From the NCBI RefSeq assembly GCF_000142905.1, contig NW_013657660.1:394881-458880 (forward strand): a stretch of DNA of 64,000 nucleotides. Reading direction: 5' to 3'. Origin of the DNA: Thecamonas trahens ATCC 50062 (Eukaryota; Apusozoa; Apusomonadida; Apusomonadidae). Below the pieces are notes generated by a model. The model was not told the origin of the DNA. It searched no databases and saw only the letters and a program-made list of their open reading frames with translations. A program made the position numbers and the translations under genes. Of the stretch, positions 17,454-27,500 are shown piece by piece (position 1 is the first letter of the stretch; each line of letters opens with the position of its first letter).

Positions 17454-20400
17454 ATGTTCCACGCACAGCAACCGAACCCAAACAAACCACCGGACGAGAA
17501 CTCGCTGCGGATTGGGGTGGCGTTTGCGCCGGTGGCGGAGGGTGAGCGCCTGCGGGAGCGCGGCCAACCGCCGTTTGTGACCCACACGACAGCGCAGCGG
17601 CAGGCGGCGTCTGCGGCAGACAGCGGGTCGTCGCGGGCAGCGGCAGCGGCAGCAGCGTCTGCAGCAGCGGCAGCGGTACCGGTCAACGCGGTGTCGGTCA
17701 AGGACCCGCTGGGCGAGGTGCCCGACACGCTGTTCTCGTTTGACGTGGTGGGCGAGGCGGGGACGCCGCTCAGCGAGCTGTACACCGAGTTGGTCAAGCC
17801 GTTGTCGTCGGCGGTGGTGGGCGGGACGTCGTGTGTGGCGTTTGTGTTTGGCCAGTCCGGCTCGGGACGGGCAACAGCGCTGGTCGGCGGACTCGACGGC
17901 TCGCCGCGTGGCCTCGTTCAGCTGGCAGCCAGCGATCTGCTTGCCGAGATTGCCAAGTTCAAGGCGCAGCGGGCGACGCTGCTGGCACGGTCTGGCTCGG
18001 CATCGTCACTTCTACTGGAAGATACCGAAGGAGTGTCGGCGACAGGGCGGATTCGGCGGGCGGGCTCGCGGTCGCTGCTGTCCTCGGCTTCGCTTTCGGA
18101 CGTGCGAGCCATGACGCTCACGCTGTCGGCAATGGAGATCCACTGCGAGCACGTGTCCGACTTGCTCGAGCCGTACATGGAGCCACTCGGGGCGGGCCTG
18201 GATCTCAGCCCGCCGACCGAAGCGAGTGAGTGCACGGCCCCGGCGCGCGACTTTGAGATGCGCAAGCCGCTTTCGGATCGGAGCGTTGCGGGCGGCCGGA
18301 CGCTGGCGTCGGCCAAGTCGTCGACGAGTCTTTCGGCCGCGCGGCGGAGTATGTCGGGCACCCATGCCATGCGCTCGATTCGCAAGCAGCTCTCGGTGGC
18401 GTCGATGGCGACAAACAGCGAACTGCGGACGCCGCGGCGGATCTCGCCGGTCGAGCTTGCCGACTCGACCATTGCATTCCCCAAGCTCGCCAAGGTTAAG
18501 TTGAGCTCGATGGCCGAGGCCGAGGCTGCGGTTCATGAGGCACTGGCCAACCGCGGGCTGCCGCTCTCGCGGACGTCTTACGACCGGCGCAATGCACACG
18601 CGGTCATCCAGCTCTCGCTCGAGCGCGAGCTCCTGCGCGACTCGACCGGCGACTCGGTCACCGTCTCGTCGTCGCTCTTCTTTGTTATTATGGCCGGCTC
18701 AGAGCTCCTGACCCAGGACCGGGCCAACTTTGCGCCGGAGCAAGCGTCAGCGTACAAGGTGCTCGACTCGACGTCGTCGATTCTGTCTGCGCTCTCGAAG
18801 CGGAACCTGACGTACGGCGCGTACGACGGCGCGCTTCTCACTCGCATGCTCCGGCCGTACCTCGGCCTGCAATCGCATGTGGCGGTGGTGGGTACCGTCC
18901 TTCCCTCGGTCTCCAACTTTGAAGAGTCGCTGGTCACGCTCCGGCTCTTGGGCGACATGCACAAGTCGATGCAGCACAACACCGGGCTCGGAGCTACCGA
19001 GGCGCTCATTCGTGACAAGGATGCTACCATCCGACACCTCATCAAGGAGCTGGCCGAGGTGAAGGAGGATCTTGCGGTGGCCAAGGAGACAAACTTGAAC
19101 CAGCGAATGCAGATCTCGCACTTGTCTCGGCCGGGCTCGCGCGGTGGGCGCGGCGGGCTCGGTGATGGGCTTGGTGGGCGCGGTGGCGGCGATAGCCTGC
19201 CGCGGTCCGATTCGGACGCGTCGGGCTCGTGGCTCGAGCCGACGCGCTCAAACCGGTCGCGGTCCGGTCGATCTGGTGGCGGTGGTGGCGGCTCGGCGTC
19301 GGTCGGGATCTCGCTCTCGGGTCCGGAGCCGTCGTTGCAGAGCTATGAGACGCTCAAGGATCTCATTGCGCAGCTGCAGGCGGAGAAAAAGTTGCTGTAT
19401 GAGACGCTGCAGAAGCACAAGGCCCAGTTTGAGAGCGTCCAGCTCGAGATGCGGCGGAAAGAGGCCGAGATCTCAGTCGAGGTTGCCGGGTACAAGCGCT
19501 CGCTTCGGAGCGTTCAGGCCGAGCTCGACGAGTCAGTCCGCCGACACGAGGCTGAGACAGCGGCGCTTCACGAGAGCCACGCGCGCGATGTCCGCAAGCT
19601 GCTGGAGAACCACGCCAAGTCGCTGGAGCGGATGCGAGCGGCGCAGGAGGCCAAGCTCTCGTCGATTCCGCCGGCATCGATGGCCGACGCGTCCAAGATT
19701 GATTATGTCGAGGCGCTGGTTAAGGCGCGGAGCGAGTACAAGGCTGCAGTGGGTGAGATGGAGGACGCGGCATCTCGCCAGGCGCGGGCGCTCGAAGACA
19801 AGATTGCGTCACTGCAGTCGGAGCTGACTTCGGTGACCAACTCGCTCGCGGCGTCACAGGCGAGTGTGGCGAGCGCCAAAGATGCGTACAAGCGTGACAT
19901 GGGCCTTTTCCTTGACTACGCGACCACCTTTCAGCACGTGGTTGAGCGGGCGCTGGCGCGATCGTACCCGGTCGACGCGCCGCAGCTCGAGTCGTTCTTC
20001 CTCCCCAAGGCTCTGACCTCGACGGATGAGCTTGTGCAGCGGCTGCCGAACCTGGTCACTGCGCTCAAGGGCGTTGTGACCAAACTGCACCCGCTCGACG
20101 TTGTGGCTGAGACCAAGATGGCGAGCCCGCGGCAGACGTCGTCGGCGCCGGACGCGCTTGATCTCCACGCCAACCTGCTGGCTATGGGTGACCGCGCGCT
20201 CCGTGCCGAAGTCCGCAAGCTTCGCAGCTACATTGCCGACAAGCGGGCGGGCGACGAGACAAAGTTTGCCGCCCGCGTCCGCGAGGCTGTCTTCAAGGAG
20301 CTCGCCTCGGATAAGACAGTGCAGTACATTGCGTCGCTGGAGGACTCGCTTGCTCGCCTCCGCAAGGACCTGGCCCGCGAGCGGTCCCGCCGGCGCGAAG

Positions 20401-20570
20401 TCGAGGTCTCCAGCCGCTACCGCCCGAGCGAAGGCCCCAACCGGCGCAGCCTTCGCTCGGCTCGCTCATCGCGGAGCCCGTCGCAAGCTCAGAGCCGCCT
20501 CGTCGACTCGGTTGTCGCCGCGCTGGTGGCCGAGGAGGACGTGTCAGGCCCCGCGCGCCGGCACAGCTGA
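17454..20570 (+). CDS. Kinesin-like protein with degenerate motor domain and coiled-coil tail
   Basis: 1038 residues from MFHAQQPNPNK. The P-loop is GQSGSGRAT (133-141), where functional kinesins have GQTGSGKT; the catalytic Lys is Arg. Other motor landmarks are weakened: RRNAHAVIQLSLE stands where SSRSH is expected, and AGSELLTQ where DLAGSE is. The ISAL/neck-proximal block is clear: ILSALSKRNLTYGAYDGALL, then TRMLRPYLG and NFEESLVTLRLLGDM. A ~150-residue Ser/Arg-rich insertion splits the motor. From ~residue 520 there are long coiled coils and a basic Ser-rich tail. ATP hydrolysis is doubtful, so it may be a microtubule-binding scaffold (inference). An alternative 5' exon at 17332-17397 (MDGGEPTAVASALSAGL) could splice through GTGAGG...CAAG to 17454 in phase 0. 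Confidence 0.8.
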   Translation: MFHAQQPNPNKPPDENSLRIGVAFAPVAEGERLRERGQPPFVTHTTAQRQAASAADSGSSRAAAAAAASAAAAAVPVNAVSVKDPLGEVPDTLFSFDVVGEAGTPLSELYTELVKPLSSAVVGGTSCVAFVFGQSGSGRATALVGGLDGSPRGLVQLAASDLLAEIAKFKAQRATLLARSGSASSLLLEDTEGVSATGRIRRAGSRSLLSSASLSDVRAMTLTLSAMEIHCEHVSDLLEPYMEPLGAGLDLSPPTEASECTAPARDFEMRKPLSDRSVAGGRTLASAKSSTSLSAARRSMSGTHAMRSIRKQLSVASMATNSELRTPRRISPVELADSTIAFPKLAKVKLSSMAEAEAAVHEALANRGLPLSRTSYDRRNAHAVIQLSLERELLRDSTGDSVTVSSSLFFVIMAGSELLTQDRANFAPEQASAYKVLDSTSSILSALSKRNLTYGAYDGALLTRMLRPYLGLQSHVAVVGTVLPSVSNFEESLVTLRLLGDMHKSMQHNTGLGATEALIRDKDATIRHLIKELAEVKEDLAVAKETNLNQRMQISHLSRPGSRGGRGGLGDGLGGRGGGDSLPRSDSDASGSWLEPTRSNRSRSGRSGGGGGGSASVGISLSGPEPSLQSYETLKDLIAQLQAEKKLLYETLQKHKAQFESVQLEMRRKEAEISVEVAGYKRSLRSVQAELDESVRRHEAETAALHESHARDVRKLLENHAKSLERMRAAQEAKLSSIPPASMADASKIDYVEALVKARSEYKAAVGEMEDAASRQARALEDKIASLQSELTSVTNSLAASQASVASAKDAYKRDMGLFLDYATTFQHVVERALARSYPVDAPQLESFFLPKALTSTDELVQRLPNLVTALKGVVTKLHPLDVVAETKMASPRQTSSAPDALDLHANLLAMGDRALRAEVRKLRSYIADKRAGDETKFAARVREAVFKELASDKTVQYIASLEDSLARLRKDLARERSRRREVEVSSRYRPSEGPNRRSLRSARSSRSPSQAQSRLVDSVVAALVAEEDVSGPARRHS

Positions 20571-20719
20571 AAAGGACTTGAAGGAAATCGATTGCAAGTA
20601 TAGAGCAGTTGTTGCATGTTGTCATTCATCCTGACTGCTAGCGCGTGATAGAGGGAGATGGAGGTAGTAGAGCTCAAGCGAGGACGCTTGCTAGGAGAGG
20701 TCGATCGATCCGAGGAGGA

Positions 20720-20896
20720 CATCTAAAACTACTAGAAACAAGTCATCCAATTTGAAACTATAGAGTTATATAAAACTACAACTATAAAACTATTAAACCC
20801 AGAAAACATACACATTCTTTAAAAATCACATACAAATACAGTCACAAGTAATATAAAGACATTAAATTTGTTCAATTATATATAATTTTTATTGAA
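20720..20896. other. AT-rich island in a GC-rich region
   Basis: About 175 bp dominated by A and T, with stretches such as TATAAAACTACAACTATAAA and TTCAATTATATATAATTTTT, abruptly bounded by normal GC-rich sequence. No open frame, tRNA or terminal repeat is recognised. It lies between the 3' end of the kinesin-like gene and the 5' side of the GT8/SMS gene. Confidence 0.8.
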
Positions 20897-21161
20897 ATGG
20901 CTTGTGGTTCACAGTGTCGTCCTCGTCGGCTGCCCTTGGCGAGACGAGACCGTCGTTTACGGCTTTGATGGGGTGTCTACCGCCCGCTTCGTGGTATGTG
21001 TAGCTGGCGTAGGGTGTGAACTATCTGTTGATGCGCAGGACTGGCTTGAGAACGGCTTGGATCCCATCATACACTGCAAAATGCCGTTTGTATCACCCCC
21101 CCCCCCCCCCCCCCTCCCCAGCTCTAACCCCCCCACCTCTCGCCACGCCAAAGCCACGCCC

Positions 21162-23300
21162 ATGCCGGCAACCACAGCAGCAGTTCTGCTGGTGCTACTA
21201 CTTGTTGCAGCGCCTGCAGTGACGGAGGCACGATTCGCTTTCGTCGTCCTCCACTACGAGGGCACTCCCGCCGACGATGCGTACGTGCTTGGCACGCAGG
21301 TGACCATAGCCACGGTGCTGGAGCAGCACCCGGACCCGGCCATTGATGTGGTGGTACTGGCGGTCCACGGCGTGCGGCCCGAGGTCAAAGCCCGGTTTGC
21401 GGCGACCGATCCGAGGCGAGTGGTGGTGAGGGAGGTGCCGGACATCGGCAATCCGTTTGGCCACGCCAAGCCACGCTTCCGCAAGTCGCTCAACAAGCTG
21501 CACGCCTGGGCGCTGGTCGACTACGAGCGGGTCGTCTTTCTCGACTCGGACACGGTTGCGCTCCACGACATGTCGGCCCTCTTCCGCTGCGGTCACTTTT
21601 GCGTTGTCTACCTCAATCCGACCCGATTCCACACTGCGCTCATGGTCATCAAGCCCGACGTTACCGTCTTTAGCGACATGCGCGCCGCCCTGCGCCGTTC
21701 ACCGTCGGATCCAAACGCGCCGGCCTCGCACGACGGTGCCGACCAGGGCTTTCTCAACTGGTACTTTGCCCACGCACGCGCCGGCCCGCTATTTGACGTC
21801 TACCTTGGCGGACCTGACGGCGGCGAGCGCTTCGAGCACCCGGCCATGCGGCTCACCATCGCCCACGCCATGCACCACATCTACTTTTACGAGCACGGGA
21901 CGTGGGACGGCTACCGCGTGGCAGGTGCACACCCTGAGGTAATTGCCGCCGATCCGCCGGCGCTCTCCATCTCCTTTCCCGGCCCGACGTGGACCAAGCC
22001 GTGGGACTGGCGCGGCTACCTGTTCTTTGTTGGTAACTGGCTCTGGGCCGATGCTCGTGCCCGGCTCCCTTCCGACTTGGTATCACCGCCGCAAATTGCT
22101 AGTGCAGCGCTGGCCTACGTCGTGATTCCGGCGGCGCTTACGGGAGTCTTCTACGCTCTCGCCCCGGCGCATGGCGGCACCGGACTGAGCCCGGCCAGCG
22201 GCCGCGGTCTCGTCCTTGCCGGCACCGCCGTCACCGCCACGACGTACGGCGTGTACGTAGCTGCCGAGCTGGTCTCCCCATTTGCCCATCCCTACGCTGG
22301 CTTTGCCATTGTCCTCTCCACTGAGATGGTTGCTCAGCACGCCATCCGTCTTGTGGGCGTGTGGATGCTGACGGGGCATCCGCCGCGGGCTGTGCGCTCA
22401 CCGCTGTGGCCCACCGTCCTCGCCCTCGCGGCGCGCCTTGCGGTCATCGGCATCGGTGCGTGTCTCTTTCACTTTGTGCTTAAGGTCCTGCTGCTTGGCG
22501 CAGGTATCCTCGCCTCGCTTGCGCTCTCGATAGCGTCGTGGGGCGTGGTCCGCGTTTCCTCGGCACCGGAAGCTCGCCCGCGCTGCGACGCGGCCAGCCC
22601 GCGCCCGTGGGGCTCGTTTCCGGCGTTTCTGACAGGCTTTGCCGTCTTTTGTGTTGGCTCGCTTGTCAACGTCACGGGCATGTCGGTAGCCGAGCTGGCT
22701 GTCGACCTCGCGCGGCCGCCGCTTGTCGACGTTGTCCACGCACGCTGGCCTGATGCGCAGACTGGAGCCATCGGCGAGGTCCTTCTCCTCGCCGCCATTG
22801 TCACGCCTGTGTTCGTCGGAGTCGTTTACAACAGATTTGCAGATGGGTTTACCATTCTCGGTCGGGTATTTGCCAGCGTCGGCGCCGTGTACGTTGTCCG
22901 CGGAGTGGCCGTGGGCGTCACCGACATTCCGGTGCCGAACAACCACTGCCGCGCATGGGACGGGTGGCGGAGCGACGACGACACCCATTGGTCGAACATA
23001 GCCGTCGGCCTGAGAACGCTCGGCACAGATCCGCACTGTGGTGATCTGATCCTCTCTGGCCACACCATCGTCGTCGTAGTCGCCACCGCTGTCATGGTCT
23101 CATACTACGCGCGGCTGGTGCCGACAACAACGCTAGCGTCATGCGCGCTTGCACTGGTGGCGAGCGCCTCATTTGTCCTCTCGCACAACCACTATACTGT
23201 CGACGTGTGGCTGGCAGCGGTTGTCACCACTCTGGTGTGGCACTCGCTCCCAGCGGTCTGGCCCTGGCCGGTCGGCGGCATGTTTCCTTCTTGCTCTTGA
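21162..23300 (+). CDS. Fusion protein: GT8 glycosyltransferase (IPUT1-like) + sphingomyelin/IPC-synthase-type domain
   Basis: 712 residues. A signal peptide (MPATTAAVLLVLLLVAAPAV) precedes a GT8/glycogenin-type domain (~23-290) with the metal-binding DSD at 128-130 (VVFLDSDTVAL), HDGADQGFLNWYF, and TKPWDW at 278-283, as in plant GT8 enzymes such as the inositol-phosphorylceramide glucuronosyltransferase IPUT1. About five membrane segments follow. The C-terminal ~230 residues are a PAP2_C/sphingomyelin-synthase domain: VYVVRGVAVGVTDIPVPNN, CGDLILSGHT and LSHNHYTVDVWLA. The triad H634, H677, D681 has the 43- and 4-residue spacing I recall for SMS1. The likely role (inference) is to transfer a phospho-head group to ceramide and then glycosylate it, in Golgi or secretory membranes. 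Its 3' end overlaps the convergent ceramide synthase gene by 77 bp. Confidence 0.88.
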   Translation: MPATTAAVLLVLLLVAAPAVTEARFAFVVLHYEGTPADDAYVLGTQVTIATVLEQHPDPAIDVVVLAVHGVRPEVKARFAATDPRRVVVREVPDIGNPFGHAKPRFRKSLNKLHAWALVDYERVVFLDSDTVALHDMSALFRCGHFCVVYLNPTRFHTALMVIKPDVTVFSDMRAALRRSPSDPNAPASHDGADQGFLNWYFAHARAGPLFDVYLGGPDGGERFEHPAMRLTIAHAMHHIYFYEHGTWDGYRVAGAHPEVIAADPPALSISFPGPTWTKPWDWRGYLFFVGNWLWADARARLPSDLVSPPQIASAALAYVVIPAALTGVFYALAPAHGGTGLSPASGRGLVLAGTAVTATTYGVYVAAELVSPFAHPYAGFAIVLSTEMVAQHAIRLVGVWMLTGHPPRAVRSPLWPTVLALAARLAVIGIGACLFHFVLKVLLLGAGILASLALSIASWGVVRVSSAPEARPRCDAASPRPWGSFPAFLTGFAVFCVGSLVNVTGMSVAELAVDLARPPLVDVVHARWPDAQTGAIGEVLLLAAIVTPVFVGVVYNRFADGFTILGRVFASVGAVYVVRGVAVGVTDIPVPNNHCRAWDGWRSDDDTHWSNIAVGLRTLGTDPHCGDLILSGHTIVVVVATAVMVSYYARLVPTTTLASCALALVASASFVLSHNHYTVDVWLAAVVTTLVWHSLPAVWPWPVGGMFPSCS

Positions 23301-24357
23301 CCTCGGCCAGCTCCTTGGCCAGCCTCTCGGCCCGCGGATCGGCGACACCGGCTCCCGCCATCGCGTCAACCGCAGCCGCAACAATGTTGTGCGTCCAGAT
23401 AACGTTGGCTCCAAGGAGCAGCGCCAGCAAAGCGAGTGCAACATATCCAACGTGGTGATCAAAGCCGGCTTGCAGACACCCGAGTGATACACTGTACCGT
23501 TCGCTCACTACGTCTTTGAGCGCAAACACATCAAAGGCATCGGCGTCCCAGAACAAGACACCAAACGAGAGCAAGTGACCCAGCACAATAAACGCCGGGA
23601 AGATGACCATGCGAGTCACCATCCATACCGAGACAAAGGCACCAAACAGGAGGTGCACCAACCACGCCGGCACAACCTCGAGGTACCGCACCACAATGGT
23701 GGCGTCCAGGATTGGATCGGCGGCGGCGTGGAGGAGCAGAACAAACACGCCATGGACAGACATGTGCGCCGCCGTACTGAGAACAACCAGCACAAGTGTC
23801 ACAGCATGATGCGCCACCATCAGCCCCCAGTCCCACTCGAGCGTATTGCCGACCAAAGCGTCTGTCCCCATGCCGCCCAGCTCGCTCGAGAACCACACCA
23901 TCGCCGCCAGCAGTGCCGGGTCAACATCAACAGTTCGACTAGTCTCGTTCCGCCGCAGCGCGTCCGCGCACCGCGCCGACTCTACGTCCCACACACCAAA
24001 TACAGAAGCATCAACAGCGGCGGCGACACTCTCCGTCGGCACCAGCGCAGCCTCAGCCCACAGCCGACGCGCACTGGAGAGCGCCAGCACCAGGACCACC
24101 ATCGAGCCCAGCCACATCCAGCTGTGCCTCGCTACTGCCAGCTGCCGCGACCTGCGTTCCACCCCGCCATACTCGGCCCAGCGACGCAAGCCTGCCACCG
24201 CCACCGCCCGCACCGCCACCCCTCCCGCCGCCCCTGCCGCCCACCACACTGCCGCTTCGTCGACTCGCATCCGCCTTGTGTCCACCGTCTCGTTCGATCG
24301 CGCCGTCGCCTTGACTTGGTCACGGACGAGGAACTCCGCCTGTAGGCGTTCCAGCAC
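23224..24357 (-). CDS. Ceramide synthase (LAG1/TLC family)
   Basis: Up to 377 residues; a start at the second Met (residue 30, MRVDEAAVWW) is also possible. Multiple membrane segments surround the Lag1p motif: WDWGLMVAHHAVTLVLVVLS with the paired His183-His184, then HGVFVLLLHAAADPILDATI (H210, D214, D218), and the following VTRMVIFPAFIVLGHLL. These match ceramide synthases, which N-acylate sphingoid bases with acyl-CoA in the ER. The charged C-terminus (LAKELAEVKSKKET) is typical of ER-resident members. It is tail-to-tail with the GT8/SMS fusion gene, whose product would use ceramide. A (CA)n(CT)n tract on the coding strand sits ~50 nt before the 24357 start. Confidence 0.88.
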   Translation of the reverse strand: MLERLQAEFLVRDQVKATARSNETVDTRRMRVDEAAVWWAAGAAGGVAVRAVAVAGLRRWAEYGGVERRSRQLAVARHSWMWLGSMVVLVLALSSARRLWAEAALVPTESVAAAVDASVFGVWDVESARCADALRRNETSRTVDVDPALLAAMVWFSSELGGMGTDALVGNTLEWDWGLMVAHHAVTLVLVVLSTAAHMSVHGVFVLLLHAAADPILDATIVVRYLEVVPAWLVHLLFGAFVSVWMVTRMVIFPAFIVLGHLLSFGVLFWDADAFDVFALKDVVSERYSVSLGCLQAGFDHHVGYVALALLALLLGANVIWTHNIVAAAVDAMAGAGVADPRAERLAKELAEVKSKKETCRRPARARPLGASATPEW

Positions 24358-24405
24358 AGATGCTCGGCCGGGCCGAGGTCTTTGACCACACCTGCAAGAG
24401 AGTGG

Positions 24406-24434
24406 GAGAGAGAGAGAGAGAGTGTGTGTGTGTG
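24406..24434. repeat. (GA)n(GT)n compound microsatellite
   Basis: On the coding strand of the ceramide synthase gene it reads (CA)n then (CT)n, just upstream of the start codon. A similar tract occurs at 57478-57523. Confidence 0.85.
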
Positions 24435-24589
24435 AGCGAGTGAGAGTGTCGGTTCCTGCCGACGTAGCTTGCTGACAACAGGCTCAGAGTGAGGTGACGC
24501 TGTCATGGGTATACGCGTGAGGTGACTCCTCTCGACCATGGCATCAGCAACGGGGCACAGACGTGTTCATCCACAATGTTCACTCTCCA

Positions 24590-27500
24590 TCACACCACGC
24601 TATCCAACCCGCCGCCACCACCGCTCTCTATCATCTCGGCAGAACCCAGCATCGATCGCTCGCTCAGGATCGGGCTCTGACTGGTGCCCAGCGGGCCCGA
24701 TCCGACATAGCTCACTGTGGCCTGCGACGCAAGCGGCGTTCCTACGTCGCTCATCAGGTTGTCGAGGTGAACGTCGTTGGTCATGGTGGTCAGGTCTTCG
24801 CGGGCAAGGTCAGGATCAAGGCCGGCCATGTCGGCGTCAAACCCGGCCTCAGCCCGCTTCTCGCGGCGCGCGATGAGCCAAAAGTCGGCCATCACGCCGC
24901 CAATGATGAGCGCAACATTGCTGACGATGCCGATATGAATGCCGGCGCTCCGCAGCCCGCCGTCATCAAAGGTGCCCGAGTACAGCACTAGCGTCGTTGC
25001 CGCAAGAACCGCCACAGAGAGTCCGTTGTGGAGTGGCGAGCCGTACGGCCTCTGAAAGATGAGCTGTCCAAGAGCAGAGACAAGAACAACTACACCAGCG
25101 TTGGCCTTGCTCTTATCAGTAAAAAACAGCGCCATGCAGAGGACGACTCCAAGTTTGCGCGCCATGATCGCCGTCTCAAACCACCACGCTGTCGGCACAA
25201 ATCGGCCGACTAGAAAGCCGAACTTGATCGTAAACGTGAGTTCGTCTCCCAGCACCTCCCGCTGCCGGCGTAGGACCAGCCAGACTACCGCAGGCACACC
25301 GATGGCGTAGCACAACACTGCCGCCATGGCCACCGGAAACAGCCCCACCCACCATGCGCTGTTGTAGCAGCTCCGCGCCGGATCGGCATCGAGCACCCAC
25401 CGCCCACCCACCTCGCGGCGACACCCAAACGGCGCCATGGCCGCCCGCGCCAGTGGCAGATACAGCAGCACCAGCAGCTGGAACAGCGTCCGCCCGCACC
25501 CGCCCATCAGCTGCGCCAAGTTATCTGCCCGCCGCAGTTTGCCAGGCAGCAGCATCAGCGGCGCTACAGCCACCACAGCTGCAGCCGCAAAGACAGGCAG
25601 TGCAAGAGTGAGGCCCCACTTGAGCGCCCATGTGTCGGTCCCGGCCGCGGCCGCGCACTCGGGGCTGGTCAGCTCAAAATCGACGTTGACCGCGCTCGCC
25701 ACGTCAAAGTACACTTGCGCCAGTCCGCCCCACGCAAGATCGAGCTTGCCGTACATTGCGCTGATCTGCAGCGCGTTGAGCCCGATCATCGCCGCGGCAA
25801 ACTTGTACCGCAGGCTCTGGGCAAGGTTGAACATCAGCAGCGCAGCCGTGATCACCAGCAGTCCAACAACCAGACACGCCACAATCGCAGCATTGCGCCC
25901 AGCTGCACACTTGCGGCAGCTCGACCCGAGTCGGTAGTAGTTGGGGGCGCATTGGGCGCACAGCCGCGCCGTGTAACCCGGTGCGCACTGCCCGTCGAGC
26001 AAGCAAGCCGATGCCGTCGGGCATGCCACAAACAGCGTCGGGTCTGTCTCGTCCGGAAAGAAGCCCGGTCCCGAGACAGGCTGAGCACTCCCACCGGTGC
26101 ACACACCGCCGCTAGGACACGGCAAGCAGCCGTCCGCACCGATGACTCCGTCCTGGACCCAAAAGTTGCGCTCGCACGAGCACGCGCCCATCGCGTCGCC
26201 GCCGAGCCGCACTGCGTTGGCTGGACAGGCCGACAACGCCACGCACTGTGCCAGCGGCCCGGCGCTTTGCTGCGTCCCCTCACCACACTCGGCACAGACG
26301 ACAACGCTCGTCGCAGACCCGCTCCCAGCCACTGTGCCCGATCCGGCCCGACATCCGGTGATGTTGACTGTAGCGCGAAGCGCCGGCACTGCCAGCCCAC
26401 GGCTGCTCACGCCACCAGCCTCAATCATGGTGTGCGCCGTGAGCGGAATCAGGCTCGCTCCGCCGCCGTCGCCAATTGCGCTTGCCACAATCTGGACGGT
26501 CAGGTCCGGCAGCGAGACCGCCGTCGACTCGAGCGCCATCGAGCTCGACCCGACCGTGGCCAGGGCGGGATCGGCCTCATACCGCATCCGCAGCACAATT
26601 CGCGGCTCAACCAGCGGCTGGCCGAGCCAATCCACCCCGCGCACTGCGCCAGACGCCGACAAGCCCGGCTCGAGCGATCCGCTCGGCCCACTCGCCCACG
26701 CCATCGACGCTAGTGGCCCGGCCATCACCGCCGTCCCAAGCGTGCCAAACGCTGCAGCGTCGGCACGCAACCACGGCAGCTTGGCTCGGTCGCTGCGCCC
26801 AACCTGGGAGAGGGCAACGCCTGCGCCAGCGCACAAAAACACGTCATTTGCCCGCCGATCCGCGCCACTCACGCCGCCACTCATCAGCGTCCCAGAGCCT
26901 ACAAGACTCACCCGCGCCCCGCACACCAGAGCATTGCCGCCGAGGTAGTTGGCCTCCGACATCTCAAGCCGCACATCCACTAGCACAATCGTCGGCGGAG
27001 CAGGCCCGCTCAGCGGTCCTTCACCGCTGGCGACAGGAACCTCGACTGAGGTCTGGGCCGATGCAAGCTCGACGTGAAGGTCCGCGGCAACCACCGCAAG
27101 CCCGCCACCCGAGCCGCCGGCGCTGTTGCGGCGAATGCTTGTGCCGTCCAGCTGGACTGTTGCGGGCGCCACAATCAAGACTCCGCCACCGAGCCCAGCC
27201 AGCGCCACAGTGTTGTCCTCGATCGTCGTCGCGCCACGGAGCGTCAGGCTCGCGCCGTTTGCCGCATACAGCCCGCCGCCGCCGTTGATCGCGGTCGAGC
27301 TGGTGATGAGCGAGTCTGCCACAAGTAGCGACGCACCGGTGGCAACCGTCACGCTCCCGCCGAGATTGCCTGCCTCGTTGTCACGAAACGTGCACGCCTC
27401 GAGCGTTGCAGACGATCCCACACCACGCACGTGAAGCGCACCGCCCGAGCTCGCTGAGCTCGCCTTGAACGTCGACCGGCGCGCCTCGAGTGACGCCCCG

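Noticed and set aside
16946-17797. 283-codon minus-strand frame overlapping the histone-doublet 5' end and kinesin-like 5' end
   Set aside because: Low complexity, no domain, and in conflict with two well-supported genes.
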